A stretch of DNA of 64,000 nucleotides, taken from positions 14,384,001 through 14,448,000 of the forward strand of contig CP093831.1 of NCBI GenBank assembly GCA_033063855.1, given 5' to 3'. This document shows positions 13,759 through 25,602 of the stretch, one piece after another. The notes under the pieces were generated by a model. The model made no database searches and was not told where the DNA came from. It saw only the letters and a program-made list of their open reading frames with translations. This stretch comes from Smittia aterrima. Lineage: Eukaryota; Arthropoda; Insecta; Diptera; Chironomidae. A program made the position numbers and the translations under genes. Within the stretch, counting starts at the first letter, position 1; the number at the start of each line of letters is the position of its first letter.

Positions 13759-14406
13759 ATGATGTCTTTGTGGTACCCAGAATTGGACATCTTCGAAGAT
13801 CCATTCTTCCATCAAGGTAAATAAAAGTGCTTCACTTTATTTTACTTAAATTCTGAATACTTTCGGCAAAATCTATTCACAGGCTTGGAGCCACGTTTTG
13901 GAATGGGACTTTTGCCGAATGATTTCCGCTCGAACCGCATTGTTCCTCGATTGGGCGGTCAACACAACTTAATGACTGGATATCGTCGCCCGTGGGCCAT
14001 TGCTCGTCAGGCAATGGAAGAAATGGGTTTAGACAAGAAGGAGCGTCTCTTCGGATTGGACGGCTTTCAAGCATGTGTTGACGTTCATCACTTTGAACCA
14101 TCCGAAGTTTCAGTGAAAACTGTTGACAACACTATCATTGTCGAGGGAAAACATGAAGAAAGAGACGACAATCTCGGATCTGTTCAGCGTCATTTCATCC
14201 GCAAATACACGTTGCCGAAAGATTATGACCCTACACAGGTTACAACAAGCTTGTCGTCTGACGGAGTTTTAATCATAAAAGCTCCATTGCCTTCGGCTTT
14301 GCCATCGGCCGAGCGACATGTCCCGATTCAACACACTAATGTTCCTGTTCACTTGAGCGTCAAAGAAACCAAGAAAGAAGAGACCAACGGCCCGGAGAAG
14401 AAATAA
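13759..14406 (+). CDS. Small heat shock protein, lethal(2)-essential-for-life type (sHSP 1)
   Basis: ATP-independent holdase chaperone of the alpha-crystallin/HSP20 family. Exons 13759-13816 and 13883-14406, with a 66-bp phase-1 intron, give 193 residues. The N-terminal region has the usual WYPELDIFEDPFF-type start. The alpha-crystallin domain runs from about residue 77 to 168 (FQACVDVHHFEPSEVSVK, then RHFIRKYTLPKDYDPTQV with the conserved Arg, then SSDGVLIIKAP). A C-terminal VPI motif (ERHVPI) fits the I-x-I anchor that links dimers into oligomers, followed by a charged KETKKEE tail. The start follows TATA 13651 and an A-rich leader; AATAAA is at 14535-14540. It heads a tandem group of three sHSP genes on the same strand. 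Confidence 0.93.
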
Positions 14407-14728
14407 TCAGGAAATTGCAAGACTGCTCGTACTTGAAAGAATGAAAAGAAGGCCAATCCTTCTCAGGAAACAGACAAAAACTTCTAAATTCTTTTGTGTC
14501 TATTTTAAATCGTTTGTGATGTTTTTGTCTCAAAAATAAAAAAAACACCGGCGCTGGTGAAACATACAGAAAAATACGTCAAAGTTGTTTTTATTGTTTA
14601 GTTTTGCGTTACAGAAAAATGAATTGAGAAAGTTCTATCTGCGCCGAAAACACGAGAACCCGTGCGTTGAGAAATGAGTCAGGAATAAAAATTACAACTC
14701 TCAAGGTCAAATGGAACGGCTGAAACGT

Positions 14729-14792
14729 GGAATTCAAAACGCAGTTATCGAGGCGCGTGTGGAATTGAACTCGCAGTAACTGAGGCGCGTGT
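14729..14792. repeat. Two imperfect tandem copies of a 32-bp unit
   Basis: Units 14729-14760 and 14761-14792 both begin ggaatt and end gaggcgcgtgt, with six mismatches by eye. They lie between sHSP 1 and sHSP 2, about 330 bp before the sHSP 2 start, and are richer in G+C than their surroundings. The function, if any, is unknown. Confidence 0.75.
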
Positions 14793-15119
14793 AGAATATT
14801 CTCGAGGAAGCAAAATGTTGTAAATGGTCAGTAACAGAGAGCAGTGAATCTGCGCAACTCGAACAGTTTCTATATTGAGTTTATGGTTTAACACGCATTT
14901 TCTCTGCAAGCTGTGGAACTTGAAGGATAAAACGAGGTCACGCAAGGCTTTCCCAAAAGGAAACATTAGTCGCTTCTAGTACGAGGCCGTCGAAGAGTGG
15001 AAATCATAAAAGAGAATCGAGTGGTGAAAAATTTCACAGTCAACATTTCCTATTCAGAGTGAAAGCACGAAAGAAAGTTTTACTGTTGAGAAAAAGAAAA
15101 ATAATTAAGTGAGAAGGAA

Positions 15120-15774
15120 ATGGCGCATTTACCTTACGGTTGTAACTTGTTTGATGCACCATTTGATAAAGGTATGCGTAATATTACATGTTCGCTGTAA
15201 ATTGAAAGCTACTTTTTAGGATCGAATGAGAAAGCGAAAACTTTTCCACGATTTTCCTTAACCGCCATGTTTATGTTTTCTTTCTCTTTTAGATTTCAAA
15301 AATGGTTTTGCTGTTCTCCCAAAGTACTCAGGAGGGCCATGGAACAGAAAACGACAGGATTCAACTGAAGTCGATCCGAAGACTTACAAGTTTGATTCGA
15401 AAGGATTTACAGCGCTCGTTGACGTTCATCTATTCGAGCCACGAGAAATCTCAGTCAAGACTATCGATCATGTAATTGTTGTTGAGTGCAGACACGATTC
15501 GAAGGATGATGGACATGGATATGTTGAACGAAAGTTCGTGAGAAAGTTCAATTTACCCAACGAGTACGACATGTCAACTGTAAAGTCCACGCTATCGAAG
15601 GACGGGATATTGCAACTTGAAGTACCAAAGCCATTGTCCCAATTGATTGACGAGCGACACGTCGAAGTACAACAATCAGAGAAACCATCGTTTTTGATGT
15701 CTCTCCTATCAAATCGAGCAAATTCTATGCTAAGACGCTCCCACTCCATACCAAGCGATAATGAAGACGAATGA
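15120..15774 (+). CDS. Small heat shock protein, alpha-crystallin family (sHSP 2)
   Basis: Exons 15120-15171 and 15293-15774 give 177 residues. The intron is phase 1 and falls at the same place as in sHSP 1, just after a short acidic/aromatic start (NLFDAPFDK), so the two genes are duplicates. The alpha-crystallin domain (FTALVDVHLFEPREISVK through SKDGILQLEVPKP) keeps the RKFVRKFNLP segment with the conserved Arg. A C-terminal VEV in ERHVEVQQ is the I-x-I-like motif. The tail ends in SRRSH-like basic and then acidic residues (DNEDE). Expected role: cytosolic holdase chaperone. It is quite divergent from sHSP 1 outside the domain. Confidence 0.92.
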
Positions 15775-16644
15775 TGCGATGCCGTCTAAGGGAATTGTCT
15801 CCTCCTGTGGTCTTCATTCGCACAATATCATGTCGAAAATATTTTTCGCAATTCTAAATCGTCAAGTGCAGGGTTGTAAGTTGTTTTGCTGCTGGTATAT
15901 GAAAGCATTTTACTTGTTAGTTGGTGAGCATCATAAAGATTTTGCAAATTTGCTTAGTCGTTTAAGGACTAAAAAGTTCACGGTTTGACCCACAGATTAA
16001 TTGACTACCTCACTAAGAGCGCATTAATCGCATTTAATTAGCTTTTTAATGTTCATTTAATCAACACGTTCCGCGAATTTTTCGCGCCTTATCGAAGAGG
16101 CATTTCTTTTTAAGAAAGGCAACGAAGAAACATTTTTAATGCACGTAAAAGACATTTGTTGTTCTATTGAAGCATATACAATAAAGAATTATTCCAAGCG
16201 ATTAAGTCTAAAAATAAATCTTTTCCTTTCTCAATAGAAATTTGTTGGGAGTGGTTGACGTAGTTTGGTTTCAGTCGTCCTTTGTGAATAGTTTCTCGGT
16301 CGATGCCTCACTAGCACGCGATCGCAAATTTTTTTCTTTCTACGCAACATGTCTCGATTAGGAAGCGTTGCCTTAATCAATAGGAGCTCATTGAGCTTGT
16401 CCCTCAATTTACGTGCTGAAGAGCAATTTGTTAATGTCCTCGTGATAACATAATAAATTGTGGCGACGAAGCGTCCTTGAACAGTTTCCGTCTTCCATCC
16501 ATCAGCAAATCTCGAATTCTCAGGTAGTTGTTTGTTTCATTTACGTTGTGTTCGTGCTGCATTGAAAATGCATGTGTTAGTGGTTTTGATAATTCATATT
16601 CTCCTTTCTTTTTATTACGTTGTGAGATCTCGAACATTTAAGTC
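15775..16644. other. Intergenic between sHSP 2 and sHSP 3
   Basis: No gene is seen. I searched for an upstream exon carrying an N-terminal region for sHSP 3 and found none that joins cleanly; a TAA at 16639-16641 sits in frame directly before its ATG. Confidence 0.5.
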
Positions 16645-16911
16645 ATGTCTGTCGGTTCATTTGAAATTTTAATGGACGTGCAACGTTTCAAGAAGGAGGA
16701 TATCGTCATCAGCTTCGTCGAAGACTGTTTGGTCGTGCAAACGAGGAAGTGCTTGCCCGACGACAATTCCATTGTGGCCAGAAACTTTTCAAAGCGAACA
16801 TTTCCCATTGAGACTGATAAATACGACAAAGATTCGATGCACTACGAGTTCAACGATCATGGAATGCTGAAAATCCAAATCCAGCCTAAGTTAAAGAAGG
16901 AAGCCGTCTGA
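16645..16911 (+). CDS. Minimal alpha-crystallin-domain protein (sHSP 3)
   Basis: A single-exon ORF of 88 residues, little more than one alpha-crystallin domain. FEILMDVQRFKKEDIVIS matches the domain start and NDHGMLKIQIQ matches its last strands. Compared with the neighbouring sHSPs it lacks the N-terminal arm, the C-terminal I-x-I motif and the RKY/RKF segment (here SKRTFP). Such a protein could probably dimerise but not form large oligomers; this is inference. AATAAA at 16950-16955 and an intact frame argue against a pseudogene. In-frame TAA 16639-16641 fixes the N-terminus unless an unseen exon joins inside the ORF. Confidence 0.75.
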   Translation: MSVGSFEILMDVQRFKKEDIVISFVEDCLVVQTRKCLPDDNSIVARNFSKRTFPIETDKYDKDSMHYEFNDHGMLKIQIQPKLKKEAV

Positions 16912-19900
16912 AATTGAACATTAAAGTTAATTGAATTGTTAAATATTCCAATAAAGCTTTTAAAATGAGGAAAATATTTTTGAAAACTAGAAAAAAATCT
17001 TTAAATTCATTGCCATTGTCAAGTTTTCTTCATTACAGATTTCCGAAACATAAACATCAGAATTTTCTTTTATTGACAAAAAATTCTTTCTCCACTGAAC
17101 GACAGATCTAAGATCAAGCAATGGGCGAGTCCACGAAAAAATTCGTGGTATTCCATGTTAGTTTCTGAGTATTGCTCGTCATCAAACTCGTGCACAACAT
17201 ACATTGGAAGAAACTAAGAACAGACGAACAAGATCAAAGAGAAATAACAAAGTTCGCTCTCTGGATTAAATTATTCTCTTGCTGACACTCGCATTTTCAG
17301 TCTTGTTTCAACAGCCCAACCGTAAAAAAGTGTTTTCGTTCGGAGAAGCAAAGCGGCCGAAATTCGAGGCATAAAGTTCAAGTTTACGATTACAAACATT
17401 GTTCGTGCATAACGAAGCAACGACACTAGACAACATAAAAATCTGAAGTGGAACTAATTTTTCGGTTTGTAATTACGCGCTGTAATTGTTTGGTTGTTGA
17501 GAAAATTCTTCAGGAAGAAGTGCAGAGAAAAAAAAGAGATCTCAATCGATTCAATTCGCTTTTCCTCGTCTTTCGCGCGGAAAAGAGTGGAATGCTGAAT
17601 AAATATTATTTTTAAAAGCTAAACAAATTATCGTAATCGATATATTAGAAGAAGTTCACACGAAAATTAATCTAAACAAAGAGAGAAGGAAAAGTTGTGA
17701 AATTTTCGAGTGCGAGAGTGGAAAAAAGAGAAAAATCGATATCACAAACCATCCACGTTTGTGTAAAAGGAAAAGGAGCAGAAGGCAACACACGCCGTCG
17801 TTTGTCTTTCTCTCTCTGTCCCAGAGCTCAGAATTTGTTGCAGAAATAATAAAAGGTGCTGTGTGATTATTCGGTAAATATTTATGTTACTTTTATTGCA
17901 TTTTAACCCGACATTGCTTCGCTTTTTCGGATGTTAATGTTTTGAGGTCTGCTTTTGTTGTTCCTCGTTCGTGATGATGAAAATTGAGCCGTTGCGGTCA
18001 TAAACAAGTCGGGAAAACAACACGAGAACAATTTAGATAATTCCAAAAACATATTTCGTTGGTTTTTGGATAATTCTCGATCGTTTATCTTTTCAATTAT
18101 TGCAGTCTCTGCAATTATGCTTTGACCAAGCGAGAATCACGAACGCCATTTGAAGTTTGAATCAATCTTCAACTTCTCGCGATACAATTCACGCTCTCAA
18201 CTCGCGATTATCATCAAAGTCAAAAGTGGTTTTTCAACAAAGCACACGAAACTCATCTCAAGGGAGAGAGCGATGAATATTCACGAAAATAAGAAATGTG
18301 AAGAGCAAGAGATAATAATGGAATGAAGTCATGTCGTCATCCTTTTACGCGAGAAACCTTGACAGTGAGATGAATAGTGCTTCACAACAACGGCGACTCG
18401 AAACATGAGAGACGATAAAAAAAATTCAGTTCCAGTTGATTACTTATTCGAAATTTAAATTCGTTTTTTTCGCTGCATTTCATTAGCTCCAAAAATATTT
18501 TCTGTGCATGTGTGCCGGGAAGTTGTCCATGATTGCTTAAAGGAGCATAAAATGTTTCTAATCACTTTTTGGGCGACAGAGTAAACTCTTTACTTTACTA
18601 AAGTTTAGTCACAGTTTGAAATTGGATATTTATTAGACAAATTGAAATTTATGATGCTCGGGCAATGAGTGACGCAGGAAATTACTTTTCCTCCGCTTGC
18701 CGTCCATCAATTTAACGTTTGCGTTTTGTTTTAACACATCACCATGAACTAGAATAAAGTGGCGGTGTGCGCGTGGTGTGACCTTGGGCAGGCAAGAATC
18801 AATTCTCTAATTCGAGAATTTTTATTTACATAACAGCAATGAGAGAGTCGAGGGAGTGTGATAGTGCGAGCGATTTAACGCGCGAGGCTGATCTCTTAAA
18901 AAAAGCGAGTAAACATGTTTATTCTGTTTAACCGGTATCTTTATTTTTCGAAAACGATGACGATTGTCTTTTTAGAATCGCGCGATTTTGTCGCCACTCA
19001 CTGGAGATGTCATAAAACTTAAAGCGAAAGATTCTTTTTAATGAGGTGAACGAGAAACGGATGCTGGGCGGAGTAATTTTGTTTTATGTCATCAATCAAT
19101 TGGAAATGGGCAGGAAGAGAAGTTTGAGGCGATGGTCAGTGAATGTTATGGGAATATGCTCTTGAACGACTTCCGGGATTTTAATTATTTCACGAGCTTA
19201 ACAAATCTTTTTTCGGTTTAGAATCGTTGTTAGAGTCAGAGACAATCTAATCCATAATTTATCACCTATTAGAGTCGCACTGTCAAGCCACACATCAATC
19301 GTATCCATCAAGACTAAGACAGGTTATGAATGAGGAATAATCTTGAAATAATCGTTATTTTCATTCATCGTAAAATAAATTGCTCGCGTGATGAAGCGTG
19401 GCCGCGGGGACGATTGAATTTAAACTAGAATTACTTATAAACACGAGGAAGATTATTATCGGATGGATGGAGACTTTAGCAAGTAAGTCATCGCAATAAA
19501 AAATTTAAGTAGAGTCTTATTGAATAATTGATGAAGGAGATGATGTCATCGTTCGATCGTCACGCGCAGAGAATGTTTGGTCCATTCATGAAATCATAAA
19601 AAGGTTAAACGGTGATTCATTGGATTTTTCTTGAGAATACAAGTCGCTCGATAAGAAGGAAATTGAGTTGAGCTGAGAGACACAGCGTCAACTCACAGAA
19701 TCATTTTAAATTATGTAAATCACCCGACTTAATGGCCACTTCGCCGTTCGGCGATCCAGTGCGACTCAGCGTGAGACCAGGGAAATGCGATAAGTTTGAA
19801 GATGTTCGACATTTATTTATTCTCGTTCAACAGTTTTTTTTTATTTTCGATAACATAATAATTGGAGTGGAATGGTTGGAGCAACATTGAGATTGATACC

Positions 19901-22304
19901 CAAGAGGCAGTAATTATAATTCAATCTCGATAAGAAAATGCAAGAACGAGCATGTTCGCTTCTTGTTAAGTACACTGCAACATCTCTTTCCTCTTAATTG
20001 CGTTGTTCTTCTCATCTCTCAACTTCATTCTTCTCATGACATGACTCACTTCGATTTGTCGATGACGTCGCTAATTTATTTATAGATTGAATTTGTGACT
20101 TTAAAAATAGCTTCAACCCACGTAAAAGCATTCATCTCTCGATATTGAGCCCTCTCCAGTTTAATTACAATTAGTTTTCATTCCACTTACGGCATTGAAA
20201 CTTTATTAAAAGATGATAGAGCAGCGATAGGAATTCTCTTTTAATTAAAATCATTTCCAAGCGAGAAACTTCATCAGGAGGAATGTTGCATCTGTGAGGC
20301 CGACGCTTCATTAAAATTGTTTTGTTTCTCTTATCAACAAATCACCAACTTTTTCACACACCGTGTGAGCTGGACTGGACGATAAATTAATGACGGAACG
20401 TGCATTTGTTTTTGTTTATAACTTTTACGATAAACGAACGGACGCATAATGAGCTTGCCGACACTAAACGGGTCGGACCGTATTAAGTTTTTCAATGAAA
20501 GCGATTAGCCGCATGTGTTGCAGAGCTCTCGGATGAGAAAATGAAATTTAAAACCAATTTGATAGGGTTCGGAAGGCGGAGGAGAGAGCAAACATGAGAC
20601 GATACTTACGTTGGTCAGGACCTATCACAATTTTGCGCTCCATCTGTTCCATTGGAAGATGAGACGAGTCTTTATCTCAAAATGCATTTGCCTGATGCAT
20701 AAATCATGTGTCGAGTGCGTGGATGTGTCAGTCGCCAGTATGGCTCCGTCGTCACAGCAGAAACTCGATGAAGCGGAACTACAATATCTTGATGGAGGAA
20801 GGCACGAGAAAATTCGCTTCTCTCATAGCTTTTGTCATAAAATTGCCATCAATATTCGTCCTTCCTCTTCTTACATTTTCCCCGTCCGGACGTTCTTTCG
20901 ACGACATTGCCAGTCAAACCGATAACAACAAACCGATCGAACAAGGATCCATAAAGTCGTAAATAAACAAAGTTTTCATTCTAAGAGACGGGTGAGGCCA
21001 ACTGCAATTCACAGACTAAAAATAAAAATCGGGGAATATGTCCACTGAAGTTAATTTACTTTCAAAGCTGGCTCGTTGGATTAAATTGTCGAAACCACTT
21101 AGTGCTGATGCTAAAAATAGTTTATGAGTTCATTTTAAAATTGCATTTGCGTTTCAAGTTGCAGGCTTTTATTTTGTTTAAGAATCTGTGTTCATGTCAA
21201 AGCGTTTGTTATGTTAATTTGCGGTTGAACTTTTGTTCTCATGTTACTTTAAACAACCGTGGACTCGATATTAAGTTAAATTGACATTAGTAGCAAGCAA
21301 ACAATCGGAGGCACTCAACGAGGAAGAACAGTGGCGCTTGATTGAATTAAGTCGAACGAAGTTTGCGAGATTATTTGACGAGAAGAAATTAAACGCAAAT
21401 AGATGTCGTTAGCTCAGAGTCTGCCGCGATAATGGGCAAAGAATAACATTAACGAATGATGCTAGAGACCGAAACGAAGCCACAAAAAAAAAACGAGCTC
21501 AGATGACATAATAAATCTAATAATTGGCAGCTACTCTCGAATTTAAATTACAGTCTTTGTCATCAGATTTCTCGATTGTTCGCCTCTGTCCGATGCGTGA
21601 GTTGTCCCACACACAACGAATCGTTTTTAGTTCGAAAATTAATCAAGATTCTAGTTTCAAACGAGAAAAGGGTTTCGTTCGATAAACATTGTAGAGTTTC
21701 TGGACTTTGATCGCTCCAGGGGTCACCCAAGAAAAGTTTCGACTCAACAAACAGAAAGCGTTGCCAATTCCCAAAATAATTTAAGAAACATGTGAGGAAA
21801 GTTCACACAGGTCAGTTTGGTGATAATTTTTTCGTCTCGCCAACAATGATTTACTCAAATTGAGTTGAAGATGTTTGCGGATGGTTTAAGGTGTCAACTG
21901 AAATGCCGACACATCATTCGTTAAATATCAAGCAAACGTCTTTCGATTGTCGCAAATGTGTGAGATCTGTATCTATTTGAATAGCTGTTAACGCTTGGTT
22001 ACTTAATTAATTAAAGTTGATGTAGATGCGCGTATAAACAAGCTAGTAAACTAGAGCTGCACAACATGAAACAAATGGGAGCGTGAAGGTTGATCGTCGA
22101 GATTGTTTTTTTTTGTTTCGTCATTTGCCTTTCAGTTATCATAAATATGAATGAATAGAAAATTGGTTCGCTCTCACATTCGCGCATTTTTATCAATTAA
22201 ATGTTCTCGCGTGAACATATCACATTGCCGATTCTCTCGATTGTATAATTGGTATCAACTTTTTCGCTATTTTCTATTTCAGAACGAACGCGAATTTATT
22301 CGAA
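16912..22304. other. Long non-coding stretch, probably regulatory and 5' UTR intron of the unzipped-like gene
   Basis: No coding gene is supported in 5.4 kb. An acceptor (tttctatttcag) ends at 22282, 22 bp before the ATG of the next gene, so that gene has a spliced 5' UTR whose first exon lies somewhere upstream. A purine-rich stretch ending in a donor-like cg|gtaaat near 17872 is one candidate. A perfect minus-strand donor (GTAAGTATC) lies at about 20601-20609. Confidence 0.5.
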
Positions 22305-23886
22305 ATGGAGAATTTGATGAGGCTGGTGATTCTGTTATCGCTGTGTGGCATTATTTGCGCAACGTCCAAACCTGTTTTAGTCAGAGACAGCTCAACGGCA
22401 CAGCTTTTTACATCTAGTCTTTTAACATGGGAGAGCTTTAGCAACGATCCACAGCAGCTGACCTATGCCGTTGTCGGCGGCACTTTCCAAGGAGAAGATG
22501 TAAGATCATAATCGACATCGACTGCATGTAATTATTTAATTATTTACATTTCATTGCAGAATTCCAAAGCGTACATCTGCCGATCAACGATAAACTCGAT
22601 TCCAGTGTCGGGTTATATCAAGAAACGCATGAGTGATGGAAAAGAAATTCACGTCTGTCTTATCTCTCAACATTCACAATTCCGAACAAAACAAGAATTT
22701 GATGTTCTACTCAATAAAGGAAATGGAGCGAAGTTGGATTGGGTGAAATGGGAGAAAATGATTCCTTTCGAAAGCATCAACGGAGCCGTGACGACAGTTA
22801 ATGGCGCATCGAGGGTAACTAAACAAGCTTAATTGTAAATTACGCACTGAGTTGATTATTTCTAACTCCCAACAGACTGAAGTTTATTACATTGCACGTC
22901 ACCTGAAGAATCATTCGATGGAACATCACGAAATCGATCACGCAATCGGTTGGTTTGATGCCAGCGACGGCTTAGGCAAAATTTATGTGACTGTCGCATC
23001 GGAAGAGCGCTCGTTTGATCAAGGAGAGATTCTAACTGCGACAGAAGCAATTCGATATGAGCTCCATGATTTCAAGTTTTCGACGATTAAGTTGCGTCAG
23101 AAGTCTAATCGAACTCTTTTGGGTCAAACGGTTTTGAAGAATGAGGGCGATGTTGAAATGGACGTCAATGCTGTAATTGGATACGAATACGATGTTGTCC
23201 GGAATTTTGGAACTCATGATGGCATTGCTCGAAGCATCAACACAACAGCTTTCATCAGTAAAACTGATCCCGTCAATTTTTATTGGGGAATCCAAAAGAA
23301 TGATCATGCCGTTAGCTCAAAAGGAGTTGGAACGAGGTAAGACATCAAAATGATCTCGTGATGAATAAATTTACATTATGAATTCCTCATTAGATTACTT
23401 CCGGGAACAGCGTTGAATCTCACGCTATGGGGAAACTACACCACCAACGAAGGTCCATATCGAGCAAATCTCGTGACTTATTGGGCAGATGGAACTAAAT
23501 CAAAGAAACGACCGGTTCTCGTTTCATCGGTAAGAAGAGATTCTCTCGTTTTAATGACATTTCTCTAAAATAAACTTTCTCAACAGGGACTCGAACAAAA
23601 TCTGGAAGATCAACTGGAAATCGAATATAGTCCAACTTATTGGCTCCACAACAACACAGTTGTTCCCACTACGACTCAAAGAACGACGTTAAGCACAAGC
23701 ACACAAAGTGTTCACAAATCAATTTTCTCAACCTCAATGTCGTCCAACGAAATTGAGAAAATAACCGAAAGAATGTCAGTTGATGAGGATAAAACGAATG
23801 AAGTTGATACGAGTGGTTCGATGGGTTTAAGAAAGATTTCTCTAATTTCTCTCTTTGTTCTAAGTCTGTTTAAGATCTTGTTTTAA
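22305..23886 (+). CDS. uzip: Unzipped-like secreted, probably GPI-anchored adhesion protein
   Basis: Exons 22305-22499, 22560-22814, 22876-23336, 23394-23529 and 23587-23886 join in frame to 448 residues. The signal peptide is MRLVILLSLCGIICATS. A DM9-like stretch follows (LTYAVVGG, then AYICRSTINSIPVSGYI and a conserved HVCLIS). The middle is a beta-rich extracellular region with N-glycosylation sites (NRT, NTT, NLT, NYT). A Ser/Thr-rich stalk leads to a C-terminal hydrophobic tail (ISLISLFVLSLFKILF) with no cytoplasmic part, as for a GPI signal. Drosophila unzipped is a neuronal/glial adhesion protein of this build. The match is from memory of the family, so the name is likely but not proven. 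Confidence 0.65.
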
Positions 23887-25602
23887 ACTTGTCCGTACTC
23901 ATAGGAAGTGAAATTTTAAAACTTCGACTTTATTTCGTTTACCAACTCGTAACTAGTTGAAGCAGCTTAGTTTTTATTCTCTTTCTCTCAGTTTCGGGAA
24001 GAAATCTCAACTTAACTTTTAAGAAAATGATTTCATTTAGTTTTAAGACTTTTTCAAAACTCTTTCGGAAAGAGTCTTTCCAAAGAGGAAAAAAGAATTT
24101 ATTCAAGCATCAGTCGATATTGAACGCAGCAGGAAACTCTTTGATGTTTAAAGCCCTCAGAAATCTAACGACCATCATTTTATGAAACACAATTTTTCTA
24201 ACAAAAAAGTGCCTGATGCATCTCCGATTTAAAAGTTCACCAGAAATTTCCTGCTCGTACTCTTTCTATCAACAAAATAAAACTTTTGATGAACGTCGTT
24301 TCTTGGTTTCAAATAAATAAAAAATCTCAAACAATAAAGAAAATGCGAACAGAATCTGTTTACTGTTTGAAGATTTTTCCACTTGGCCGCGTTTTCCTCG
24401 CTCTTTGTTGTAACATTGCCGACAGTTGGAAGCGAAAAAATGTTCTTGGGAATTAATTATGCATTCCAACATCTAATTCAGTGTAACAATTATTTGCGTT
24501 GTTGTCGAGCGATGATTAGACGATGATGAGTCGTCCGCTGTTCTCGCGCTCTATTGAAAACACCTTCAATTCATTATCTCTCGTTCTCCGCTGTTAGAAG
24601 AAAAAAAAATACTGAAATAATTTTACTAGATGGTAATTCATTCGGTGTGTAAATGTGTAAATATTCATTCATTAATCTCGTGATGAGAGCTTTTTTGTTC
24701 GATTCGTTCTCTGCGCGTTTATAGATCGAAACCAGAGAAAGCGTTAAACTGTGAAAAAAAAGAATTCAAAGCTAGAATGGATAAAAAGAATTCACCATTG
24801 AATCGAACGGTTGGGAAGTGTTCGTCATGACTCGTATTGTGTTTCGGGAGCATAACAACATTTCAGTTGATCGAGAAGAATGGAGATTCTTAAGATTTCT
24901 TGAAAAACTTTGAGCCATGACGACAATCTTGACGAACGTTTCCCAACACTTAAGTAGTTCAACAGAAGTCAAAGCTGCAATTTAATTAAAACTGATAAAT
25001 TAAATCTTATTTAATCGAGCGGTGTCGTGCATGAAGAATTAGCAAAGCTTGTCGACCGTTAATTGAGTTAACATTGAACATTTTGAGTTGCCAGGAGAGA
25101 AATTGCCTAAAAGAGAAAATCGCTGCTTTTTAGAATTTTAAAGTCTGTGTCACAAATGAGCAATGGCAAAAAAAGATTGGTTAACTAACCCATCAAGCAT
25201 AACCGTAGTTTTAAAGTGGAAAGATTAATCAAAAAAGTGTGAAAATGCTTCTCTATTTTTTATAATCATTGCGATATTTAGATTGAAACCCATAGACGTA
25301 AGAAATCTATTGATTCAATTGAAGGAATTCTTGCCAGCTTAGAAGCGATTTGAAAAGGGAAGGCAAATACTAATAAAGCTTTGCTAACGGATTCTTAATT
25401 ATCTCGTCAAGTACAAAGGAGTTGGCAACAATAAAACGCGCAGCTGATCGCAGAAATATTTTCCCCGTGAGCTTTTTAATGTTTAACAAAGCTCCACGTT
25501 TGCTGCCGAAAGATTTCACAAAGAAATGAAACTGATAACAAATAAAAATTTGTCTCTTGAAAGTAAAGTTTTTTGTTTATTGATGAGCTTAATGTTTTAA
25601 AT
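23887..25602. other. Intergenic, convergent 3' ends
   Basis: 3' flank of the unzipped-like gene, then the 3' flank of the minus-strand XAB2 gene. No gene is seen; the small open frames are AT-rich and without motifs. Confidence 0.5.

Noticed and set aside
20611..20962. Two overlapping plus-strand open frames of 84-104 residues
   Set aside because: No motif or splice support in the plus sense; the only good signal here is a donor on the opposite strand.
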